DNA of 64,000 nt, taken from positions 62,001 through 126,000 of the forward strand of contig MU863944.1 of the NCBI GenBank assembly GCA_033296885.1. Reading direction: 5' to 3'. This DNA comes from Triangularia verruculosa. Taxonomy: Eukaryota > Ascomycota > Sordariomycetes > Sordariales > Podosporaceae. Positions 1 through 9,804 of this stretch are shown here, one piece after another (the first letter of the stretch is position 1; every line of letters begins with the position of its first letter). Position numbers and translations under genes: made by a program. A model generated the notes under the pieces. It saw nothing but the letters and a program-made list of their open reading frames with translations, did no database searches and was not told where the DNA came from.

Positions 1-2589
1 GTCTTGAAAAGCCTCGACGGAGATCACGTGCCTTACATGAGGTTGATACTCATGTGGCTTCTCAGGCATCAACGTGGGGGCGTGCTTCTCACTGTAGAGG
101 AAATTGCTGACGCTGTCGAACTCGAAGATTCGAGCATGGTGTCAACCATCTGCACAAAGACACTGGTGAGAACTAATACAGCAGAGCGCACAACAATCGA
201 GTTCGGTCATTTCTCGGCAAAAGAGTACTTGGAAGGTCTCGTCAACAAAGCCGGAAAAGAGGAGGTGGAGTCGAAATTTGGCTTTTCCGACGAGGAAGCC
301 CACCTGACGATCCTGAACCAGTGTCTCAACACCATTAACTCATTCGGCCCCGGAACAAAGAGGACACCGCTGATGGAATACGCAGCCAACCATTGGTTCA
401 AACACTATCTTTTGCTGAAGCAGACTGGAACGGACGAGCACAAAAACCTCCAGAATGCCGTCGCCGACATCTTCCAGCCCAACAGCCAAGGCTTTAGGTC
501 GTGGACTCGGGGAGACATACTAGACCCTGATGAGCCCGTGCATTCAGGCTTTGACATGCAGAGAGGCAGCAGTGTCCAAGATGATCAGAAAGCAGGGCCG
601 GTTTACTACGCTGTGAAGTTCGGCGTACATGATATTGCAATCCGCCTGATAAAGGACAAGTGCCCCCTACACACGTCAGGGAGAGAAGGGACTGCACTGG
701 AGTTGGCTCTATTCCGTGAGAACTGGGACATAGCGAGCGCCATGATAAACATCAGCGCGAACGGGGATAAACTCCTTCTTTACGGGGAGGGGCCTCACGG
801 AAGTCCGTTATATATAGCCTCGGCTCGCGGCCATATGCAAACTGTTACAACTCTGCTGCAGAAAGGCGCCAAGGCAAACTCACCTGAAGACGGAAAGTTC
901 GGGAGCGCACTTCACGCGGCAGCTTTCGGGCACATTGACGTTGTCAAACAGCTCTTGAAACTAGCAGGCGGCAATGAGGCTTCAATCAACCTGTCTGGCG
1001 GTATCTATGGTACAGCTTTGCAGCTGGCGGCCGCAAAGGGCAATGAAGATATGGTTCGACTCTTAGTCAGCCAATACGAGGCCAACGTGACTGAAGTCGT
1101 TGCCAAGAGTCTTTTTGGGAATGCTTTGCAGGCGGCCTGGGCGCTGCACTCGAATTCTGAGCAGTTGGTTGAGGCAATGGGATACCCAGTGCATGATTCA
1201 GCGTTGGTTGGTTGGCAAGCAGCCTACAGGGGCATCCAAAAGTTCGGTGACAGACTTGACCAACGGTACGAGGACGATATCTTACCGACGTCAACGATGG
1301 CGGAGTTCAGAGATCCGGAAACTCACTTTTCAGAACAGCAGAAGCTGCTTATCAGAGTTCGACTTAGTCTAGATCTCTCTGACGACGCTAGCTCACTTGC
1401 CTCGCTCCACACCTTTCTGGCCGACAGGTTCCCATACAAAACTCCACTGGAAGAACGGCTAGGCGAGCTTAACAACGTCCTCTCTCGTCTTGAGCGGCGA
1501 GAGGTCAGTCTAGCCCGCTGGGACTTTCGTCACAAGGCGCTTTTCCGGACTGCTGTCAAATACGTGCTCGAGGTGGGTGAGCCAACGACCCCAACTATGC
1601 TAGGTTGCTGACTTTTGGACTCTTGTCCGCGAAACCAGAACCTGATCCCTCTAGTTCTCTGCAGCATCATTAGTCTGGACAAGTCATTAGAACGGGCCGG
1701 ACTGTTGTTGCGTCATGGAGGGAACACTGACGCCGAAGGCATTCTTCCATTCCAAAGGCAAGCAGTTTTCAGCAGACTTTCCCGACGAGATGTGTCAGAA
1801 TGGCGCGAAGACACTGGACATCTCTTTGAACGGGAACTTGGCAGGTATGTCGTACCTGACCGTAACAGAGTTCGAGGCATGGACCTAGACGACTTGGTCA
1901 CTATGGAGCTTTCCAGACAGCGGCGGCAACTCCAGGATAAGTCGGCCGAATCCCATCTACACCCAATGCTACCCTCTCCGGACCGTCCGTCGAATATGAG
2001 CATTGTCCAGAGCATTCAGGAGCGCGTCGGGCGGCCGCATTCACTGCGATCTGCGGAGCGCCAGGAGCGCGTCATTCGGCCGCTTTCACTGCGGTCTGCG
2101 GAGCCGGAGAACGAAGATATCCCACCCCTTTATCTTGTCGTTGACGACCTCCTGTCAGTGCTCAGAGACGTCATACATTATGGCATCCTCTGCGACACTG
2201 CTCACGATGCCCTACAGGAACGAGGCAGAAACACTTCATCTGACCATGCCCGACAGACGGTTGATGACTTGACATTTGAGGTTTTTTCCGCCATCTTACG
2301 GCTGGCACTGGCAATCAAAACACGCAAAACACTAGAGTTGTGGAAGACCATCTCAATGCTCGCGGCTGTGCGGCAGCCGCGCATGGCTCGTCTAGCCCAG
2401 ACCTACGGAGATCTCCGGGAACAGTTCAAGCTTGACCCGGAGAATCAGGATTCTAGGAGATCTCGGCCTGACAAGATAGGTCAAAAACGCGACGCACGCG
2501 ACAGGAAAAATAATCGCCTTGGTAGGGGAGTCAGGGTTTCTGCTGACCTGTGGGAGACAGAGGACGAGGACGACTTGCAGACACTCTAG
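1..2589 (+). CDS. NACHT-type NLR, C-terminal part with ankyrin repeats (5' end outside window)
   Basis: The reading frame is open at the left edge, so the gene starts outside. The first ~110 codons resemble the winged-helix segment that follows the NACHT ATPase in fungal NLRs (LMWLLRH then LLTVEEIADAV, then an FGHFSAKEYL-like stretch). Ankyrin repeats follow: SPLYIASARGH near nt 803, SALHAAAFGH near 901, TALQLAAAKGN near 1009, and a last half-repeat GLLLRHGGN near nt 1700. An in-frame TGA at 1609-1611 interrupts the frame. I read it as lying in a 78-nt intron (1577-1654, GTGAGC donor, CTGAC at 1608-1612, CTAG acceptor), which keeps the frame; the branch-to-acceptor distance of ~42 nt is long, so a true nonsense codon is the alternative. 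The tail is charged and carries a 15-residue duplication. Family role: oligomerising ATPase sensor in non-self recognition or cell death; its ligand cannot be told from here. Confidence 0.75.
2017..2106 (+). repeat. 45-bp tandem duplication inside the NLR tail
   Basis: Two 45-bp units begin with CAGGAGCGCGTC at 2017 and 2062. They encode two imperfect 15-residue blocks sharing the core RP-x-SLRSAE. The units differ at several bases, so the duplication is not very recent. It lies in the presumed disordered C-terminal region after the ankyrin repeats. Confidence 0.8.
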
Positions 2590-3579
2590 CCAGAAGATGC
2601 AGTGGGGAATAACGGGGGCTCATCAAGTTTGCGTGAGAGTTGATGGCAGTTGAGGACTTGGGAAGATGATTGAAAGGCGCGGTGAAGATGAGTTTGACTT
2701 CATATTGCTACCAAAGATGACAGCCCGCGGACCTTGAGGAAATAAATGAATGGGTCTGGCGCTCACTTTTGTTATGAAGGGCTGGCAGGTTGGGGTGCGG
2801 AGAGAAGCGGGAGGTCGAGAGCTTCAGGTAAACATCATCAAAACATTTAGGTACTTACTTTAGTCAACTTCCATCGGACAAAGTATCTAACACAAGACTG
2901 TGAAAATGACCCCTACGGCTTCAGAGCATGATATCCACCCACTGGACGGTTGATAGTTGATCGAATTGGCATTGCAGCTGATGGGCCAGACGATGTGTGA
3001 GACATCGGAACATCGGGATGATTATGACATCATTGTGCATCTACGTCCGGCACTTGCCGCTGCTAACGGCCCTGTTAAGAATCTAGGGGACTAAACAGCT
3101 GTATCCTTAACAAGCTTGTTATTAACATCTCACCCAAGAATGCAACAACAGTGCTGATTGAGAAAGGTTCTTCATCGGCGGCATATCAAGTCAACGTTTA
3201 TTTAGGTTTGTAAACGTTTTTAGAGAATTATAGGTACTTAAATCCAGCAGTGATTGCACACCTACCTACCTACCTTAGTAATGCTCCCAAATGTTCGATC
3301 GACCACCAAGCCACCCCGCTCACCAATAATTACCCCTCCAACACGACGAAGCCATTCCCAATCTATACAGCCTCATCACACTTCATGTACAATTACATCA
3401 TCACCTCGAAAATCATATAAATCCTGATTACCAGCCCCAACCATGCCCGTAGAGAACAACTTCGCCCCCAGTCCCCATGATCAGCGGTGTTCATCCCTCC
3501 TCCCTTTCCACAATTTATCTATTCCCATCACCAGGTGAAACCACCTTATCCCCATCTCCATTGATCACAACCGCCAAAA
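2590..3579. other. intergenic, no gene seen
   Basis: There is no sustained open frame with coding-like composition. The right part (about 3,200-3,580) is pyrimidine-rich and contains CCTACCTACC near 3,260, consistent with the promoter and leader of the gene at 3,580. An ATG near 3,443 opens only a short frame. Confidence 0.6.
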
Positions 3580-4125
3580 ATGGCACCAATATCATACCAA
3601 CTCAACACTCTCCTCCCAACCCTCACCACCAACCTCCTCACCCCCCGCCAAGACAACAACAACCCCCCAACCGTAACAGTCATAACCGGCACCAACACCA
3701 ACCCCCCCGATGACCGCGACCCCGACGACGCAAGCACCCTCACCGGAGGCGCCATAGCCGGCATCGTAATCGGCTCCATCGCCGGGTTATTACTCCTCAT
3801 CTGGATCATCAGATCCTGCACCAACCTCGGCGCGCCGCCAAATAAACCTGAGAAACCGTGGTACGGGAGCGTGAGGGATGAGTATCCACCCAGACATGCC
3901 TCGAGGAGCAGGAGTAGACATTCGGGACGACATGCGAGGACGAGGACGGTTTCGAGGGAGAGGACGGTGGGGATGACGGAGGTGAGGGGGGTTGAGCCGG
4001 TTTATGTTAGAAGGGAGAGTAGGAGTCGGAGTCGGGGACGGGGGGTGGATGGAGGAGGGGGGTATGCGGTTTATGGGAGGGAGGAGGTGAGGGGGGGACG
4101 GAGGAGTAGGAGTCGGGGGTATTGA
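3580..4125 (+). CDS. small single-pass membrane protein with Arg/Ser-rich cytosolic tail
   Basis: 181 residues, single exon, ATG in an AAAATGG context. The first ~50 residues are Thr/Pro/Asn-rich (TVTVITGTNTNPP). One hydrophobic helix starts at about residue 56 (GGAIAGIVIGSIAGLLLLIW) and ends at a Cys. The C-terminal half is very basic, with SRSRS and SRSRG tracts. There is no clear cleavable signal peptide. The Thr-rich segment, Gly-rich helix and basic tail recall fungal Mid2/Wsc-like small membrane proteins in outline only; I do not recognise the family. Third-position choice in the tail is strongly G-rich on this strand (AGG, GGG), unlike the C-rich first half. Likely surface or endomembrane location; function unknown. 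Confidence 0.65.
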   Translation: MAPISYQLNTLLPTLTTNLLTPRQDNNNPPTVTVITGTNTNPPDDRDPDDASTLTGGAIAGIVIGSIAGLLLLIWIIRSCTNLGAPPNKPEKPWYGSVRDEYPPRHASRSRSRHSGRHARTRTVSRERTVGMTEVRGVEPVYVRRESRSRSRGRGVDGGGGYAVYGREEVRGGRRSRSRGY

Positions 4126-4883
4126 AGTGAGGATGGGGGATGGGGTGGTTGGAGGGGTGGAGAGGTGGAGAAGATTTGAGAACGATGGATTTAATGTGAG
4201 CTGCTGCAGTTGCTCTTGTCGAAAACTACAAGTGGTGCGAAGGCTGGCTCAGATGCTTCTTGAGAATTTTAAGTAGACGGGAGGTGTCGCTGGTGTTCAA
4301 GCCAGGGCTTCGATAATTCTTTTTTTCTTTTTCTTTTATTTAACTCGGCAGCATGCCCTGTATTTTTCCCGTTTCACTTTGAGGATTCACTCCAAATGCA
4401 AATGATGGATGAGGCTTTGGATTGCAACTATGACATAATATGGAGTTTTGGGGATTGGGTATATGATTGAGGCTGTATTATACCGTTACCTACCACGTAA
4501 ACAGTGATTTTTGAAGATTGATACATCACGATATGGATTATTGGCTGACATTTCGTGGCCTGGGACGGTACTGCCGTTTCCATCGGTGGAGTTGAGATAA
4601 GATCATGCTCAATGTTGCGCTTAACTACCTTACCTACCTACGTCAATATCTGCGCATAGTTTAAGCCACCAGATAGCGGGGGGAACAGAAGGCGTTTGTT
4701 TTTAGGTAACTAGGTATGAGTGAACCAGCACTTTGCAGACTATTGTCAAATGCTCGTTTATTGACACCATCGTCTCCCAAACTTTGCACTCGCCCCGACG
4801 ACATAGGCAAAGTCGCCAACTGCCTTGAGAAAGCCCCCTTTCAGTCAAGGCCTCAACCGCGAGCTAAGCGTCGTATCATAGAA
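4126..4883. other. intergenic, no gene seen
   Basis: Includes a pyrimidine run near 4,320-4,340 and TACCTACCTACG near 4,630. A short ATG frame at 4,716-4,907 overlaps the start of the next locus but shows no recognisable protein; the tandem-family exon at 4,884 explains that end better. Confidence 0.5.
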
Positions 4884-5350
4884 ATGTTGGGTGACGGTAT
4901 GAGGTAAGAAAGTCACAACCTTGCCGAATTTATACTCAAATCTGACTTACCCTCGCTGGTAGTCCGAGGGAAGCCCGGGTTCTGAGAATCGGGGTTGGGA
5001 TGGGAATCGGTTTCTGGTGACCTTTTGGCCTGCTTGTTGGTTGGGAGTTCTGGAGACACTACCAAGCTCATCATCCAAAAGTCAAGCAGGATGGGTGCAT
5101 GAGATTCTTAAGTTTCTCTGTTTGTGTCATTCTTGGCCAGATATGGCCTTTGGTGATGGCCCTTTGGTTCCTAAGCCATGTCTTTTGCGGAGGTGGCGAG
5201 ACTTGCTGCGGTATCAACTGGAGGAATTTGGGCAAGCGATCTCCAAGGCCAGTGCGTTCATCGAGTGTTGATGTGGAGAGATAGGATGGCAGCAACAAGG
5301 TTGTGATCGGGCAGCCTGGTCGTCATGAGGGTACTAGGCTACTGGCGTAA
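4884..5350 (+). pseudogene. tandem membrane-protein family, copy 1 (two in-frame stops)
   Basis: First of five tandem relatives. Exon 1 is 20 nt (4884-4903, M-L-G-D-G-M plus two bases), then a 59-nt intron (4904-4962, GTAAGA donor, CTGAC, GTAG acceptor); exon 2 continues in the frame that holds the family motifs. Recognisable blocks are GWEFW near 5,040, GCMRFL at 5,093, the second helix with IWPL, GGETCCGINWRNLGKR near 5,190, and after the second stop VVIGQPGRHEG near 5,300. TGA at 5018-5020 lies in the first helix and TAG at 5282-5284 lies where copy 5 has Gln (CAG), fitting a C-to-T change. The terminal Leu-Pro-Pro-Tyr motif of the other copies is lost. With two stops it is most likely dead; only stop-codon readthrough or unseen splicing would rescue it. 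Confidence 0.65.
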
Positions 5351-5701
5351 GGTATCCAATATGTACACTTCATATTGGACAGGAGCAGAGTGGAAGTGAC
5401 CATGATGGCTTTAACTGGATATGGGAAGGATATTGAAGCAAATTTTAAGTCATTTTCACGGCGGATGCTAAGCAAGAGTCGAGCCAGGAGAAAGGCGATG
5501 TTCTAGTGTTCAGAAAACTTTAATTCACACCCTGAACCCCGCAAGGATTTAAACTTTCTCTGCCGTTTTTCTGGGCTGATTTGGTGGCATTTTCCTGTCA
5601 CCTTTCATCTGTTGTCTTCTCACAAAATCCCAAACAACACCGCAGCACAGTCCATACTCACAACACCCACCTGGCCGTGCCTTGTGCTTCATATTCCGAA
5701 G

Positions 5702-6200
5702 ATGACTGACTTAAATAGCTCGGAACCGCAAGTACCCCCTAATTTCTTTACCTGGTCCACCCACATCATTTGCTAACTTGTGACGTGATAGTGACACGGG
5801 GCAGACGCAGACTGATTCGAACGGAATCTTCTTCGTACTCGCTTTCTTCTGCTTTTCGGGGTTAGGGGTGGGCTGGACCCTGTGGGAAAAAGAGTTCAAA
5901 AACACAAAGACGGAGGGCTGTATGAAATTTCTAGTCTTTTGTTCCTGCATGCTGATCGGGCTGTTTTGGCCATTGACACTTGTCGCCGCGGTTGCCCATC
6001 GCTTGTTTTGTGAGGGTAACGCCACCTGTCGCGGTGACAACAACGGGGGTTTATCGGAGAATCAAGCCCCAGAACCGGCACAAGCGGATATCGAGGCACA
6101 GGCTGACAGGACTGCTGTCATCGATGAACAGCCTGGTCACATTGATGATCCGCCACCACCTTATCCCGGACTAAGCGATGTTGGAGAGCCACGGAAGTAG
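5702..6200 (+). CDS. tandem membrane-protein family, copy 2
   Basis: About 141 residues in two exons: 5702-5731 and 5805-6200, with a 73-nt intron (GTACCC donor, GCTAAC at 5772, GCAG acceptor). The exon 1 phase (0) differs from copies 1, 3 and 4. Two hydrophobic helices: one from about residue 17 (GIFFVLAFFCFSG) and one from about residue 53 (FLVFCSCMLIGLFWPL), separated by a short charged loop with GCMKFL. After helix 2 comes a Cys-containing segment (FCEGNATCRG) that is shorter and less conserved than the CCGxxW block of its relatives. The tail is acidic and ends DDPPPPYPG before a short basic end. PPPY fits the PPxY class bound by WW domains. The short N-terminus and pair of helices suggest both termini face the cytosol. 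Function unknown. Confidence 0.65.
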
Positions 6201-6476
6201 AGTCGAGCGAGGCGGCGCCGGGCAGCGAAAGCTTGTGACAGATGCATTTTCTTCTCGTTGTTTTTTTTGCAACTTGAAGCCGAGTGAGGGGGTTATCTGA
6301 GTGGCGGAAAACTTTATCTACGCCGCAGCGATCACCTCGATCCTGGGTCGGTTTTATTACAGGTTTATTCTCTCTCACCACATGAACATGAATCCTGTGT
6401 TTTCGCTCTCTGAATACCAACCATCAGATATCCACACCGCACAACCAACACCTCGCAAAGTCTCTCATTAGCCAGA

Positions 6477-6966
6477 ATGATCTTATACCCCCGTGGGTAA
6501 GTTCGATTCCCCTGTTCTGGCCTGCGTGACCCAGACCTCGCAGCTAACATCACCCAGTGATGAGAGGGACATGGATCCCGGAGACATTAACGCCATTGAA
6601 GTCGTAGTTCCTATCTACATTTTCTGCTGCCTGCTGGCGCTCGGCATGGCGGTGACTGCTCGAATTAAACCAAGGTGGAACTCGATCGACGATATGTGCG
6701 TCAGAACTCTCTACCTGGTTGGCTGGTGTGTTCTCGCCATTTTGTGGCCGCTTTTACTTCTCGGACTGTTTGCCAAATGGTTCTTTGGCGGAGCAAACAG
6801 ATGTTGCGGTGTAGACTGGAGCAAGTTGGGAAAGATATGGCGGAAGTCGGAAACCAACAGGCGGAGAGATGAACAACAGGACCACCTGGAACGGGGCGGG
6901 AAAATTGATAAACAGCCGGGCAGTCATGAGGACATGGAACTTCCGCCGTACCCCGGATCGGTCTAG
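6477..6966 (+). CDS. tandem membrane-protein family, copy 3
   Basis: About 142 residues: exon 1 6477-6496 (20 nt, phase 2), intron 6497-6557 (61 nt, GTAAGT, GCTAAC, CCCAG), exon 2 6558-6966. Helix 1 spans about residues 20-40 (EVVVPIYIFCCLLALGMAV), followed by a basic loop (RIKPRW), then helix 2 (LVGWCVLAILWPLLLLGLF). The family signature after helix 2 is CCGVDWSKLGK. The remainder is charged and ends MELPPYPGSV. The Leu-Pro-Pro-Tyr tail matches the [LP]PxY class of WW-domain ligands. The 20-nt first exon and phase-2 intron are shared with copies 1 and 4, which supports the gene models and common descent. Confidence 0.7.
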
Positions 6967-7435
6967 TTGGAGGGAATCTGAAATAGGTATGCTGGAAAAT
7001 ATGAAAGTTAAGGGAAGGCAGCTATGGGCTCCGATATCTGGGTATTCTGATATTACATCGTTGTTAATATCAGTTTGTTGTGCATGACCACTCTTTTAGG
7101 CTCCAGAAGCCCTATAAATTGCTCGAATTTGCTGGTGAATGGAGCTCTGTGCGAGAGAATCAAGCCACATAGATCACAAAACTGGTAAAATCGAACTTAA
7201 ACTGCGCCTCGACCCATAGCTTTCTTCACCATGACCGCCCAGAGCCCAGGCCCAGCTTTTTCATCTTTCACATCGCCCATCTCACGTCGGTGCTCAAGAC
7301 TAGGTATCTACCTCTCAACCTGAAGGCTTTGGTCGTAGCATTCCTAGCACCTCGCCAACCTCGAGCTTCAGCAAAGAAGTCATCTTGTTGAATACAACTT
7401 GCCCTTCCCGTCTAGTTCGATCACAAGCCAACAAA

Positions 7436-7940
7436 ATGGTCGCACCAACCAGGGAGTAAGTTCTACGAATGATTAGCCATCATCCAATTGTCAGTCTGAC
7501 TAAAATGTTACAGCATTTTTGGGGAGGAGAACCCATACAACCGGGGCGGCAGAATGGTAGGCTTCATCTTTGGATGTGTCGTCTACGGGCTCTTCGCGAT
7601 TGTGACCGTCTGTTTGGTGTTCGAACGGGCTTACATGAGATCCATGAATACGAGGATCCGCAGGGACGTTTGCGGAAGAATCTCAATAACCATTGGCTCC
7701 TTCCTGATTGGTTGCCTCTGGCCTGTGTTCTTGGTGCTGGCCGCTCTTGCATTGATTGTAGTATATCTATTCCAAGACGCGGAGAGTTGCTGTTTTATCA
7801 ACTGGAAAAACCTGATGAGGAGGGAGCCAAAGCCGGTACCGGACCGCAGGGGAGGAAGGCCAGCGCCGGTGCCAGATCGCAACGCAGGTACTGAGCTTCC
7901 GCCGTATCCTCAATATCCTGCTCCTGTTTACCAGGCTTAG
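7436..7940 (+). CDS. tandem membrane-protein family, copy 4
   Basis: About 148 residues: exon 1 7436-7455 (20 nt, phase 2), intron 7456-7513 (58 nt, GTAAGT, CTGAC, TACAG), exon 2 7514-7940. Helix 1 MVGFIFGCVVYGLFAIV, a basic loop (MRSMNTRIRRDVCGR), helix 2 with LWPVFLVLAAL, then ESCCFINWKNLMRR. The tail is Pro/Arg-rich with a repeated PVPDR and ends ELPPYPQYPAPVYQA, giving two Tyr-Pro type motifs. CTATAAATT near 7,112 may be a TATA-like element, and 7,200-7,430 is C/T-rich, fitting a leader. Same family features as its neighbours; function unknown. Confidence 0.7.
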
Positions 7941-8441
7941 AAAGACTGGGGGGTATGGACTGTTACGGACTTCAAAGAAGAGTATCGGTAGTGTGCGGTG
8001 ATGTGGGATGGACGATGGCTCATACTTGTGGCGTCTTCGTTTCCTATAGCAATGATAGCAATGGGCGCAAACCTGCTCGAACTATCACCGCGGGAAATAC
8101 CTCGAAGATAAGCTCGACTTAAAGGATAGGGAATTGGAATTTATATTCGGGCTGCAGCTAAAAACTCCACAGAGTCTGACCATTTACTGTTCTCTCTCCT
8201 GCACCTGTCTATCGCGTCTCATAATTCACACACATCTGGCCTCTAAACTTCTCTTCCTCACCTCAGAAAAGACTTCAGTCAGTTTACGTACACCGCGATA
8301 GTACTTCCACCACACCTTATCTCACATTCACCACCTCTTCGCGCGCACACAAGCACGCAGACAGAAATACAAATTCGTAGGTCCCGTCCTTCTCTCCAAG
8401 CTCCGTACCTTCCTAACCTCTTGGATGAAGGCAGTTGTGAA

Positions 8442-8885
8442 ATGACGGGAGACAGGGAGGCTGCGCTTGCAATTGGGCTTGCGTTGGGAGGTCCCATTTA
8501 TTTAATAATGATTGGCTGTACTACTGCTTTCCTCCGCGACCACTTCTGGGACAGCCGAAGACGTCACCGCCTATGGAACGATGGGTGCGGAAAACTTTTG
8601 CTGATATTTCTTTTCTTCCTGGCTGTCTGCGCCTGGCCTCTGTTTTGGTTCGGAATGTTGGTTTGGAAGTGTTTAAGGTTGTATTTCGAAAACACAGAGA
8701 CTTGCTGTGGGTTTCACTGGCGAGGGCGGGGCGGACGATCAGTCAACTCTGTACGTCAGCAGACGCCAGGTGGTGACATTGAAGGGCAGACTAGTAGCGG
8801 CAGTCGTGTTGTAAATGCGCAACCAGGCCGCTTCGAGGGGATTGGGTTACCACCGTATCCCGGTGCCGCTCACCTCGCGAAGTAG
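8442..8885 (+). CDS. tandem membrane-protein family, copy 5
   Basis: About 147 residues from ATG 8442 (AATGACGGG). Helix 1 AIGLALGGPIYLIMIG, a basic loop with DSRRRHRLWNDGCGKL, helix 2 LLIFLFFLAVCAWPLFWFGM, then ETCCGFHWRGRGGR and a tail ending GIGLPPYPGAAHLAK. A CTAAC at 8,412-8,416 followed by GCAG at 8,431-8,434 looks like the branch and acceptor of the family's phase-2 intron, but no upstream ATG exists in 8,281-8,420 to make the usual 20-nt first exon. Either that exon is lost and the gene now starts at 8442, or exon 1 lies further upstream. The 5' flank from 8,200 is strongly C/T-rich. Confidence 0.65.
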   Translation: MTGDREAALAIGLALGGPIYLIMIGCTTAFLRDHFWDSRRRHRLWNDGCGKLLLIFLFFLAVCAWPLFWFGMLVWKCLRLYFENTETCCGFHWRGRGGRSVNSVRQQTPGGDIEGQTSSGSRVVNAQPGRFEGIGLPPYPGAAHLAK

Positions 8886-9049
8886 TGACACGTGGTAGAT
8901 GAGGGGGCGGAATAGGCAGGAAGGTCTTTGTTCAGCCTGGGAGACGACAGGATGTTGGCGGCTTGAGGTGGTACAAGCTGCACTGATGAGGATATCGATT
9001 AGGTAGGCTATCATATACCTGTTGCCATACCAAGAATTACAGAAGAAGA

Positions 9050-9386
9050 TCGACTTGTACTTGCAGTTCTGAACATCCAGACTGTCATTTCCAGGGAAAT
9101 CCGATGCAGATTTCGGAAGACATACTGCCAAAAACTAAGGAAGATTTCTTTCCCTATCTTCTACACTCACACCCCTCAGTCTTCCAATGAACCTGAAGCA
9201 TATAAGCGCCGACAGAAAATAAAAATCGAAAATAAAACAGGCGGTAAAAAATATAGGTACTTCGGTACATCGAGCTCGTATCTTCAGGCTCTCAGGCGGA
9301 ATAATCATAAAGCATAACTCTTTGCATATCGGGACATTTACCACTCCAATCTTTAAAGCCGAAATCATAATCATATATATGCCATC
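9050..9386 (+). repeat. dispersed repeat, copy 1 (inverted relative to 47,970-48,292)
   Basis: This segment matches the reverse complement of 47,970-48,292 along its whole length. Shared blocks include CCAGACTGTCATTTC, TGAACCTAA/GAAG, ATAAGCGCCGACAG, GGCGGTAAAAAATATAGGTA, TTCGGTACATCGAG and ATAATCATAAAG. The two copies differ mainly by transitions. No long open frame is shared. The right end of the similarity coincides with the point where the other copy meets a transposon end. Confidence 0.75.
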
Positions 9387-9804
9387 GCAAGGAATGCGTT
9401 TTGCTGATTATTCAGCTGAACGACTGGATGACGCTTGGATGTCCGTGCACGTTTATACCACCGCCAATAACGATATTTCGAACATACGCCACTAGCGCCA
9501 GCCATTAAGGCACCAACCATCAAATACCCAACGTACGGGGTTAATAATCTGGGCAGCGAAACCACCTTTAAGGTTCAGCATCTCATCAAGCCCACAGGGA
9601 CTCGCGTTACTCGCCTCGACAATTGCTTATAATAGGTAATCCTTGTCTATATCTAGGAGCTATCTAGCTCAGTTTCGGACTAATTTATTATACCTGAAGA
9701 TCCCGCGAACATAGCCGTCGACTCACGCACCCACTCGCCTTTTCCCGTAGTCGATTATTGATAGGAATAGTTGCCTATAGAGCTAGGCGTAGCGGTCTAG
9801 TACA
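9387..9804. other. degenerate leader of the HET-NACHT-WD40 pseudogene
   Basis: No coding frame seen. The sequence is rich in TAG/CTA trinucleotides, as in the RIP-mutated gene that follows, so the mutated block probably begins here. Confidence 0.4.

Noticed and set aside
6501..6512. GTTCGATTCC resembles a tRNA T-loop
   Set aside because: It lies in the intron of tandem copy 3, with no A-box or cloverleaf arms upstream.
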